DNA of 5,810 nucleotides, from contig CAZQVW010000162.1 of assembly GCA_964596865.1 (NCBI GenBank), forward strand, positions 1-5,810, read 5' to 3'. The number at the start of each line of letters is the position of its first letter. The stretch's first letter is position 1. Below the pieces are notes generated by a model that had not been told where the DNA came from, made no database searches, and saw only the letters and a program-made list of their open reading frames with translations. Below, piece by piece: positions 1 to 5,447 of this stretch. This stretch comes from UBA6382 sp964596865 (GTDB taxonomy: Bacteria > Bacteroidota > Bacteroidia > Bacteroidales > Bacteroidaceae). The translations under genes and the position numbers were made by a program.

Positions 1-136
1 TGGTCAGCCCGTTACTTTTAAGGCGCATGGCCGCCACGACCCCTGCGTAGTGCCCCGTGCCGTGCCCATAGTGGAAGCCATGACCGCCTGCGTCCTGCTC
101 GACAGCTACCTCCTCAACAAAACCGTCCACTTGTAG
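1..136 (+). CDS. aroC: Chorismate synthase, C-terminal end (partial)
   Basis: This is the last 44 codons of chorismate synthase, read in frame from base 2 to the TAG at 134-136; the rest lies left of the window. The enzyme converts 5-enolpyruvylshikimate-3-phosphate to chorismate using reduced FMN, the last step of the shikimate pathway in the cytoplasm. The visible peptide contains GRHDPCVVPRAVPIVEAM, the family's highly conserved C-terminal signature (R-H-D-P-C followed by VPRAVPIVEA). It is followed by a short helix (VLLDSYLLNK) and ends TVHL. The fragment is too short to be an ATG-initiated ORF here, so it is easily missed. The opposite strand reads a subtilase-like HGTGHYAG string, but that is a shadow of this gene. 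Identification is by motif; the start and the catalytic core cannot be seen. Confidence 0.93.
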   Translation, partial: GQPVTFKAHGRHDPCVVPRAVPIVEAMTACVLLDSYLLNKTVHL

Positions 137-208
137 CCGCACATTTATTATTTTTGGTGTCCGGTAAAATAAAAAAGTGTATGTTTTAGCCAAGTGCGGC
201 AGGTTTTT
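136..208 (+). terminator. Possible aroC 3' hairpin / weak terminator
   Basis: Two alternative stems follow directly on the aroC stop codon. The outer one pairs GCCGCAC (136-142) with GTGCGGC (194-200), a perfect 7-bp inverted repeat with a 51-nt loop, followed by TTTTT at 204-208. The inner one is AT-rich: 141-154 can pair with 166-180, with one A-A mismatch, one bulged G and an 11-nt loop. The two compete for bases 141-142. The long loop and weak inner stem make termination plausible but not certain. Confidence 0.35.
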
Positions 209-529
209 ATACGAGGTCACTGAAATTCTCTTTCGGTACGCGCTATGTCTTGATTCAATCTGTATTGGTGGTTTTTGCCTGGGTCTCAACTTTTTAGGAG
301 AGTGCAAAGCCCGCTAATATTGGTACTGTCCTGCACGCCAAAATGTGCGGGTATTATTATAAGGTAACGGTCTTTTTCATCAACTTTTACCGTGACTTTC
401 TCTTACTTGCCTATATCTTGCTGACCAGACCTTATTATATATATAGGGTGAGGCTCGCGGCACGCCAAGGGGAAAAATAAATAAGACAAGATGCGCAGCA
501 AAAAATCATATTAGGCAGAACACAGAGTT
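209..529 (+). other. Non-coding stretch between aroC and dnaK, hairpin-rich
   Basis: No convincing gene is present here. Three small hairpins are visible on the + strand. At 330-351, CCTGCAC pairs with GTGCGGG around an 8-nt loop, with one U-G pair. At 361-399 there are ten pairs with one mismatch and a 17-nt loop, from AAGGTAACGGT against ACCGTGACTTT. At 429-449, ACCTTAT pairs with ATAGGGT around a 7-nt loop, with one U-G pair. The nonamer GCACGCCAA occurs twice (333-341 and 460-468). A 45-codon open frame (343-480) exists but has no ribosome-binding or family evidence. No CIRCE element (TTAGCACTC-N9-GAGTGCTAA) and no clear Bacteroidetes -7 box (TAnnTTTG) were seen. The region may hold upstream regulatory sites for dnaK. 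Confidence 0.5.
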
Positions 530-545
530 TGGCACAGCTATTGCA
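530..545 (+). promoter_or_regulatory. Candidate sigma-54 (-24/-12) promoter of dnaK
   Basis: The sequence TGGCACAGCTATTGCA matches the sigma-54 consensus TGGCAC-N5-TTGCW, preceded by TT as in many such promoters. The invariant GG (531-532) and GC (543-544) are separated by exactly 10 bases, the required spacing. This predicts transcription starting near base 556 and a 5' leader of about 58 nt before the dnaK ATG at 614, rich in A and with no evident secondary structure. Sigma-54 promoters need an AAA+ enhancer-binding activator, so if real, dnaK would be under activator control rather than a sigma-32 or HrcA/CIRCE system. The match and spacing are seen directly; function is inferred. Confidence 0.6.
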
Positions 546-613
546 TTCTATATGGCAGCGACACAAAAATCGCAAAGACAATAGAAATAATAACAAATAA
601 AACATATAACATT

Positions 614-2578
614 ATGGGAAAGATTATTGGTATTGACCTGGGCACAACAAACTCCTGCGTTGCCGTATATGAAGGTAACGAGCCTGTGGTCATCGCAAAC
701 AGTGAAGGTAAACGCACCACGCCTTCCGTGGTGGGATTTACAGAGAATGGCGAGCGTAAGGTGGGCGACCCTGCCAAGCGTCAAGCCATCACCAACCCTA
801 CGCGCACGGTTTATTCCATCAAGCGCTTTATGGGTGAGAAATATGATCAGGTGGGCGAAGAAATCAAGCGCGTGCCTTACAAGGTGGTAAACGTGGGCGG
901 TATGCCCCGCGTGGATATCGATGGCCGCCAGTACACCGCACAGGAAATCTCCGCTATCATCCTGCAAAAGATGAAAAAGACTGCCGAGGATTATTTGGGC
1001 CAGGAAGTGAAGGAAGCCGTGATTACGGTGCCTGCCTACTTCTCAGATTCTCAACGTCAGGCCACAAAGGAGGCCGGTCAGATTGCAGGCTTGGATGTAA
1101 AACGTATCGTGAATGAGCCTACTGCTGCCGCTCTCGCCTATGGCTTGGATAAGAGCAACAAAGATATGAAAATCGCTGTATTCGACCTCGGTGGCGGTAC
1201 GTTCGATATAAGTATTTTGGAATTGGGTAGCGGTATGTTTGAGGTGTTGAGCACCAATGGTAATACCCACCTCGGTGGTGATGATTTCGACCACGCCATT
1301 ATCAATTGGCTCGTGAGCGAGTTCAAGCAAGAGGAGGGTGTAGACCTTAGCAAAGACCCCATGGCTATGCAGCGACTGAAAGAGGCTGCCGAGAAAGCCA
1401 AGATCGAGCTTTCTTCCACTACCACTTCTGAAATCAATCTGCCTTATATCACTGCTTTGGACGGTGTGCCTAAACATTTGGTAAAGACTCTTACTCGCGC
1501 TAAGTTTGAACAGCTTACGAACAACCTTATTCAGGCTTGCCTTGAGCCGTGTAAGAAAGCTATTGAGGACGCAAAGATTACTACATCCGACATTGATGAG
1601 GTTATCCTCGTGGGCGGTTCCAGTCGTATCCCTGCCGTTCAGCAACTGGTGCAACAATACTTCGGTAAAGCTCCGTCAAAGGGCGTTAATCCCGATGAGG
1701 TTGTGGCTGTGGGCGCTGCCATTCAGGGCGCTATCCTCAATAGGGAAGAGGGTGTGAGCGATGTGGTACTTTTGGATGTTACCCCGCTGTCTATGGGTAT
1801 CGAAACCCTCGGCGGTGTGATGACCAAACTTATTGAAGCCAACACCACCATTCCTTATAAGAAGACCGAGACATTCTCCACCGCTGCCGACAATCAGACC
1901 GAGGTTACAATCCATGTGCTTCAGGGCGAGCGTCCTATGGCAAAGGATAATAAGTCTATCGGACAATTTAATCTCACCGGCATTGCGCCCGCTCCGCGCG
2001 GCGTGCCCCAGATTGAGGTAACTTTCGACATCGATGCCAACGGTATCCTCTCCGTTAGCGCAAAGGATAAGGCCACTGGCAAGGAGCAAGCCATCCGTAT
2101 CGAAGCCAGTTCCGGTCTTTCCAAAGAAGAGATAGACCGCATGAAAGCCGAAGCTAAGGCAAACGAAGAGAGCGATAAGAAGCAGCGCGAAGCTATCGAT
2201 AAGAAAAATCAAGCAGACTCGATGATTTTCCAAACCGAGAATCAACTCAAGGAGCTTGGCGACAAACTTCCCGCTGACAAGAAGCCCGCTATCGAAACTG
2301 CCTTGCAACATCTGAAAGATGCCCAAAAAACTTCCGATGTAGCCCAGATAGACAATGCTATCAAAGAGCTCAACGAGGCTTGGAACGCAGCCAGCACCGA
2401 GATGTACAAGAATGCAGGTGCTCAAGGTGGCGCACAGGGATTTGATCCTAATGCTGCCGGTGGTGCAGGATTTAATGGAAGTGGTTCTACTAACTCCGGA
2501 AACTCCAGTACAGGCTCCTCGTCCAACGATTCTTCTAAAGACAACGTCCAGGACGCCGACTTTGAGGAGGTGAAGTAA
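614..2578 (+). CDS. dnaK: Hsp70 chaperone DnaK
   Basis: A complete 654-residue Hsp70, slightly longer than the roughly 638 residues of the E. coli protein. It binds exposed hydrophobic segments of unfolded proteins in an ATP-driven cycle with DnaJ and GrpE in the cytoplasm. The nucleotide-binding domain spans about residues 1-380: phosphate loop 1 GIDLGTTNS (6-14), the catalytic lysine K70 in SIKRFMG, phosphate loop 2 DLGGGTFDIS (191-200), and the adenosine motif VGGSSRIP (333-340). The interdomain linker VLLDV (385-389) leads into the beta-sandwich substrate-binding domain (about 390-500), then a charged helical lid (about 501-600). A Gly/Ser/Asn-rich disordered tail (about 601-645) ends in DADFEEVK. 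The ATG is preceded by an A-rich leader without a Shine-Dalgarno sequence, usual in Bacteroidetes. No grpE or dnaJ adjoins it; the gene has its own promoter candidate (530-545) and terminator (2602-2650). Confidence 0.98.
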   Translation: MGKIIGIDLGTTNSCVAVYEGNEPVVIANSEGKRTTPSVVGFTENGERKVGDPAKRQAITNPTRTVYSIKRFMGEKYDQVGEEIKRVPYKVVNVGGMPRVDIDGRQYTAQEISAIILQKMKKTAEDYLGQEVKEAVITVPAYFSDSQRQATKEAGQIAGLDVKRIVNEPTAAALAYGLDKSNKDMKIAVFDLGGGTFDISILELGSGMFEVLSTNGNTHLGGDDFDHAIINWLVSEFKQEEGVDLSKDPMAMQRLKEAAEKAKIELSSTTTSEINLPYITALDGVPKHLVKTLTRAKFEQLTNNLIQACLEPCKKAIEDAKITTSDIDEVILVGGSSRIPAVQQLVQQYFGKAPSKGVNPDEVVAVGAAIQGAILNREEGVSDVVLLDVTPLSMGIETLGGVMTKLIEANTTIPYKKTETFSTAADNQTEVTIHVLQGERPMAKDNKSIGQFNLTGIAPAPRGVPQIEVTFDIDANGILSVSAKDKATGKEQAIRIEASSGLSKEEIDRMKAEAKANEESDKKQREAIDKKNQADSMIFQTENQLKELGDKLPADKKPAIETALQHLKDAQKTSDVAQIDNAIKELNEAWNAASTEMYKNAGAQGGAQGFDPNAAGGAGFNGSGSTNSGNSSTGSSSNDSSKDNVQDADFEEVK

Positions 2579-2601
2579 GAAAGATAGGCAACTATAAATA
2601 G

Positions 2602-2650
2602 AAAAAGGAGTGCAACTCTAATCACACAGTTAGGTTGCACCCCTTTTTTT
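2602..2650 (+). terminator. Rho-independent terminator of dnaK, probably bidirectional
   Basis: A strong hairpin starts 24 bases after the dnaK stop. GTGCAAC (2610-2616) pairs with GTTGCAC (2634-2640). The stem is extended inside by TAA/TTA past a bulged C, and outside by GG/CC and AAAAA/TTTTT past an A-C mismatch, and it ends in TTTTTTT (2644-2650). On the opposite strand the same stem is followed by TTTTTC. It could therefore also stop transcripts from the convergent ogt-glycosylase unit, about 180 nt beyond the glycosylase stop codon. Confidence 0.92.
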
Positions 2651-2698
2651 GTAGTTCAACAATATAATTAGTATCCGCTAAAACAAAAAGCAAAATTG

Positions 2699-2815
2699 CG
2701 GAGCGTGTAAGGGCGGATTATTCGTCTATATTTTGCATACAGATTGCAAGATGTAAGCTACGAAATGCCGATATGGTAATCTATAAAATGAGCGGCTTTC
2801 AGTAGACACGCTTTG
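2699..2815 (+). ncRNA. Candidate structured RNA (four-helix junction), unknown function
   Basis: The segment folds by hand into four helices around one junction. The closing stem is 2699-2708 with 2806-2815 (10 bp, two G-U). A small stem-loop is 2712-2716 with 2722-2726 (5 bp, two G-U, 5-nt loop). A hairpin is 2727-2737 with 2745-2755 (11 bp, two G-U, 7-nt loop). A long stem is 2758-2770 with 2793-2805 (12 bp, with single-base bulges at T2766 and A2801, 22-nt loop), and it abuts the closing stem with no gap. All six wobble pairs are G-U on the + strand and would be A-C mismatches on the other, which points to + strand transcription. No clear promoter or T-tract was found, and no known RNA family is recognised. 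Alternatives are a 3'-UTR structure of the convergent unit or chance folding. Confidence 0.4.
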
Positions 2816-2829
2816 TTATAACTCCACTA

Positions 2830-3444
2830 CTAATATTGTCCGCCTGCCACAGCCCAGAAATACAGACTGGCCACAGAGCAATAGGGAGTGAGTCGGCGGC
2901 GGTAACGCTCAAACAGTTCTCGCGTTATCTTTCTGTGATGATAGACTATCTTCATGCCGCGGATAATAGCCAAATCGTTGAAACTAAGAATGTTTGGACG
3001 CTGCATAGAAAAAAGCATCAGCATTTCGGCAGTCCATGTTCCGATGCCATGGAGCGAGCAGAGACGGCGGCAAACTTCCTCGTCAGTCATAGTGTATAAG
3101 GGCTCTAACGGAAATTCCCCACTCATAATCTTGTCTGTAATATCCTTAATATAATGGGCTTTACGTAGGGAAATACCAAACCGTTGCACGTCCTCTGCGC
3201 TCATCACAGCAATCTTATCCGGTGTGATACCACCCAGTGTATCCTGCATGCGCGTCCAAATAGTCTGATGCGCCTTAGAGGAAATCTGCTGCCCAACAAT
3301 AGAGTGAACGAGAGCTGTGTAAAGGTCAGGGATAACGCGCCTTTCTATCTTCCCCACTTTGTCTATTACTTCGGCGAGCCGCTTGTCTTTGCTTTTCAGA
3401 TAATTGGTTTCCTTTTCCGTGTATTGAAAATATTGCTCCTCCAT
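2830..3444 (-). CDS. AlkA-type DNA-3-methyladenine glycosylase (HhH-GPD family)
   Basis: A 204-residue protein of the helix-hairpin-helix GPD superfamily, of the DNA-3-methyladenine glycosylase II type. Such enzymes cut the glycosidic bond of N-alkylated purines (3-methyladenine and relatives) and start base-excision repair. The family stretch LVHSIVGQQISSKAH lies at 45-59, the HhH motif LHGIGTWTAEM at 131-141, and RPNILSFNDLAIIRGM at 149-164, where D157 is in the position of the catalytic aspartate. It lacks the extra N-terminal domain of E. coli AlkA (282 residues), as other short members do. No C-terminal iron-sulphur cysteine cluster is visible, which argues against endonuclease III or MutY. 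The ATG lies 15 nt after the ogt stop, so the two are very likely co-transcribed. Substrate range cannot be read from the sequence. Confidence 0.9.
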   Translation of the reverse strand: MEEQYFQYTEKETNYLKSKDKRLAEVIDKVGKIERRVIPDLYTALVHSIVGQQISSKAHQTIWTRMQDTLGGITPDKIAVMSAEDVQRFGISLRKAHYIKDITDKIMSGEFPLEPLYTMTDEEVCRRLCSLHGIGTWTAEMLMLFSMQRPNILSFNDLAIIRGMKIVYHHRKITRELFERYRRRLTPYCSVASLYFWAVAGGQY

Positions 3445-3459
3445 AATCTTTTTTATTAG

Positions 3460-4086
3460 TTATATTATCGGCGAAAAGATTTGGGACATATCTACACCCT
3501 CCAGCTTAAGCAATGCCATTTTCTTGTCAATCCCACCAGCATAGCCGGTGAGACTGCCATTTTTGCCTACCACCCTATGGCACGGAATAATCAAAGAAAT
3601 CGGATTGCGCGCCACGGCTCCACCCACCGCCTGCGCCGACATTGCCTTCTGGCTATAGTCGACAGCTATCCTGCGGGCTATAATGCCGTAGGTGGTAGTA
3701 TGACCGTATGGAATCGTAAGTAGGTATTGCCACACGCGCTTACGAAATGGCGACCCCGCTATTTTAATTTTTGGAGTGAAATCCGGATTGTTACCGGAGA
3801 AATAAATGTCCAGCCACCTGAGCGTGTCATCAAAAACAGAGATTTCTTCTTTTGGTATCTCGGAAACGCCATTTGTAATCTTATAAGAGGAAGCACTTTT
3901 GCTCTCACACTGCATTGTTTGCGCGCCCGAAAGAACATGATGTTCCTCGCCAATCACCTGCTGTCGCGTGCCAAGTGTATCTGCAAAGAACTTCTGGCCG
4001 TCAAACCACAAACCGGTCAGTGCTTCACCGTCTGATGCAACGGTAATACCGCCTAATGGAGACTCGTAGTGCGCAATATATTGCAT
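3460..4086 (-). CDS. ogt: Methylated-DNA--protein-cysteine methyltransferase (O6-alkylguanine repair)
   Basis: A 208-residue suicide alkyltransferase that moves the alkyl group from O6-alkylguanine (or O4-alkylthymine) to its own cysteine. The N-terminal ribonuclease-like domain starts YESPLGGITVASDG (7-20). The C-terminal winged-helix active-site domain carries SPFRKRVWQYLLTIPYGHTT (112-131), the NPISLIIPCHRVVG box (161-174) with nucleophile C169, and GSLTGYAGG (177-185). It has no Ada-type AraC DNA-binding domain, so it is an Ogt/MGMT-type enzyme and not the Ada regulator. At 208 residues it exceeds the usual 160-180. The excess, about residues 48-80, is a polar Ser/Glu-rich insert between the two domains. 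It is the first gene of the pair with the glycosylase. It has no Shine-Dalgarno sequence; the upstream 147 bp include the recA terminator, so it probably has its own promoter. A TACATTTA string close upstream only weakly resembles a -7 box. Confidence 0.95.
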   Translation of the reverse strand: MQYIAHYESPLGGITVASDGEALTGLWFDGQKFFADTLGTRQQVIGEEHHVLSGAQTMQCESKSASSYKITNGVSEIPKEEISVFDDTLRWLDIYFSGNNPDFTPKIKIAGSPFRKRVWQYLLTIPYGHTTTYGIIARRIAVDYSQKAMSAQAVGGAVARNPISLIIPCHRVVGKNGSLTGYAGGIDKKMALLKLEGVDMSQIFSPII

Positions 4087-4149
4087 AAGTCGTTATAAAT
4101 GTAATAACAAACGCTCGATAGCTGAATCCTTCTTTGCTTTCATGTAAAC

Positions 4150-4189
4150 AAAAAGCAGGATGCAACCACCTAAAGAAGTCGCATCCTGC
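4150..4189 (-). terminator. Rho-independent terminator of recA
   Basis: Read on the - strand, GCAGGATGCGAC (4189-4178) pairs with GTTGCATCCTGC (4166-4155). This makes a 12-bp stem with one G-U pair and an 11-nt loop, followed at once by TTTTT (4154-4150). It lies about 45 bases beyond the recA stop codon and 64 bases before the ogt start, so it should separate recA from the ogt-glycosylase unit. Confidence 0.92.
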
Positions 4190-4233
4190 AATAATATCGT
4201 GTGATTATGAAAACATCTTGCTGAAAGAGTGGG

Positions 4234-5340
4234 TTAATCGGTCAGTTCGCCCTCCTCGCCCGCTACATCATCAAGGTCGTTGGTGTCTTCGTCCTCACTG
4301 TCCGTAGCCAAAGGCACATTGTCGCCCGTAAGCACGTTCATCACCTTGTTTTCAATTTCTTGAGAAAGTTCAGGATTGTCGCCAAGCACTCTTTTCACGG
4401 CTTCGCGGCCCTGGGCCAGACGCTCTCCATCATAACTGAACCACGAGCCCGATTTCTTTATTATATCATAGGCCACAGCTAAATCGGTGAGCTCGGCCAC
4501 ATGGGAAATACCCATACCAAACGTGATTTCAAACTCGGCCTTGCGGAAAGGCGGTGCCATCTTGTTTTTTACCACCTTTACTTTCACCTTGTTGCCAATT
4601 ACTTGGTCGCCATTCTTAATGGATTGGACGCGGCGAATGTCGAGGCGAACAGAGGAATAAAACTTTAAGGCGTTGCCGCCGGTGGTAGTCTCGGGATTAC
4701 CAAACATCTGGCCAATCTTTTCGCGCAACTGGTTGATGAAGATGCAGGTAGTCTTGGTTTTGGAAATAGTGGACGTGAGCTTTCTAAGGGCTTGACTCAT
4801 CAGGCGGGCCTGCAAACCAACTTTATTCTCGCCCATATATCCCTCAATCTCCGCCTTTGGTGTGAGAGCGGCCACCGAGTCAATCACAATTATGTCGATG
4901 GCGGCTGAAGAAATGAGCTGGTCGGCAATCTGCAGGGCTTGCTCTCCGTTGTCGGGCTGCGAGATAAGCAGATCTTTAACATTGACGCCTAATTTCTCGG
5001 CGTAGAAAGTGTCAAAGGCATGTTCTGCATCAATAAAGGCCGCAATACCGCCCATTTTCTGTGCTTCGGCAATAGCATGGAGGGCAAGGGTGGTCTTACC
5101 GGACGATTCTGGGCCAAAAATCTCGATGATTCGGCCTCTGGGGTAACCGCCAATACCCAGTGCGGCGTTCAGTCCAATGCTTCCGGTTGGGATTACGTCC
5201 ACTTTCTCCACAGGTTGATCGCCCATTTTCATGATAGAGCCTTTGCCAAAGTCTTTTTCTATCTTGGCCATAGCCACCTGAAGAGCTTTCAGTTTATCGC
5301 CGCCGGAAGCAGGAGCGGCTGTTTTTGTTGTCTTTGCCAT
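4234..5340 (-). CDS. recA: Recombinase RecA
   Basis: A complete 368-residue RecA. It forms filaments on single-stranded DNA, drives homologous pairing and strand exchange, and activates LexA-type self-cleavage where present. A short Ala/Lys/Thr-rich N-terminus leads into the polymerisation helix (about 15-35). The Walker A motif GPESSGKT is at 76-83, the catalytic glutamate E106 is in FIDAEHAFD, and Walker B IIVIDSVAAL is at 150-159. DNA-binding loop L2 with GNPETTTGGNALKF is at 214-227. The C-terminal domain ends in a very acidic tail (346-368, rich in Asp and Glu), which in characterised RecA proteins moderates activity. All key residues are present. The start fits the A-rich, Shine-Dalgarno-free leader. 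pepT ends 107 bp upstream on the same strand, and that gap holds an inverted repeat (5403-5431) that may be a control site. Confidence 0.98.
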   Translation of the reverse strand: MAKTTKTAAPASGGDKLKALQVAMAKIEKDFGKGSIMKMGDQPVEKVDVIPTGSIGLNAALGIGGYPRGRIIEIFGPESSGKTTLALHAIAEAQKMGGIAAFIDAEHAFDTFYAEKLGVNVKDLLISQPDNGEQALQIADQLISSAAIDIIVIDSVAALTPKAEIEGYMGENKVGLQARLMSQALRKLTSTISKTKTTCIFINQLREKIGQMFGNPETTTGGNALKFYSSVRLDIRRVQSIKNGDQVIGNKVKVKVVKNKMAPPFRKAEFEITFGMGISHVAELTDLAVAYDIIKKSGSWFSYDGERLAQGREAVKRVLGDNPELSQEIENKVMNVLTGDNVPLATDSEDEDTNDLDDVAGEEGELTD

Positions 5341-5376
5341 ATAATCTTCTTTTATGTGTTTATCTATGTATTAAAA

Positions 5377-5442
5377 CGATATGTTTCTACACTTTCATCA
5401 TGCGATATTGGGCATAGCTCAAAAAATATCGTACGTAAGATA
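5377..5442 (-). promoter_or_regulatory. Repeats and palindrome upstream of recA, possible operator
   Basis: The 107-bp gap between pepT and recA contains CGATAT at 5377-5382, CGATATT at 5403-5409 and its complement AATATCG at 5425-5431. The last two form a 7-bp inverted repeat with a 15-nt spacer. Overlapping the right arm is a 16-bp palindrome with one mismatched pair (TATCGTACGTAAGATA, 5427-5442). No T-tract follows, so it is not a typical pepT terminator. Its position, roughly 40-100 bp before the recA start, would suit a regulator site, but no known SOS box is recognised. Confidence 0.3.
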
Positions 5443-5447
5443 CGTTA

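Noticed and set aside
1..150. A - strand reading with HGTGHYAGVVAAMRL, resembling the subtilase HGT motif.
   Set aside because: The same bases on the + strand encode the exact chorismate synthase C-terminal signature with a proper stop. The - strand frame has no aspartate or serine motif, no ATG upstream, and runs into non-coding DNA.
209..480. The possibility that the aroC-dnaK gap contains tmRNA, RNase P RNA, SRP RNA or a tRNA.
   Set aside because: None of the conserved cores (a tRNA-like T-arm with CCA, the GAGGAAAGTCC core, or SRP tetraloop regions) was found.
1043..2425. Long - strand open frames (204 and 249 codons) opposite dnaK.
   Set aside because: They lie wholly within a highly conserved dnaK frame, show no family motifs, and are typical antisense shadows of a codon-biased gene.
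2669..2676. TAGTATCC after a TTTG at 2648-2651, considered as a promoter for the structured segment.
   Set aside because: It poorly matches TAnnTTTG, the spacing is short, and the TTTG is part of the dnaK terminator T-tract.
2682..2699. GCAAAATTGC with a nearby A-run, considered as a - strand terminator for the glycosylase gene.
   Set aside because: The stem would have only four pairs and a two-base loop, too tight to form. The dnaK terminator works better in that direction.
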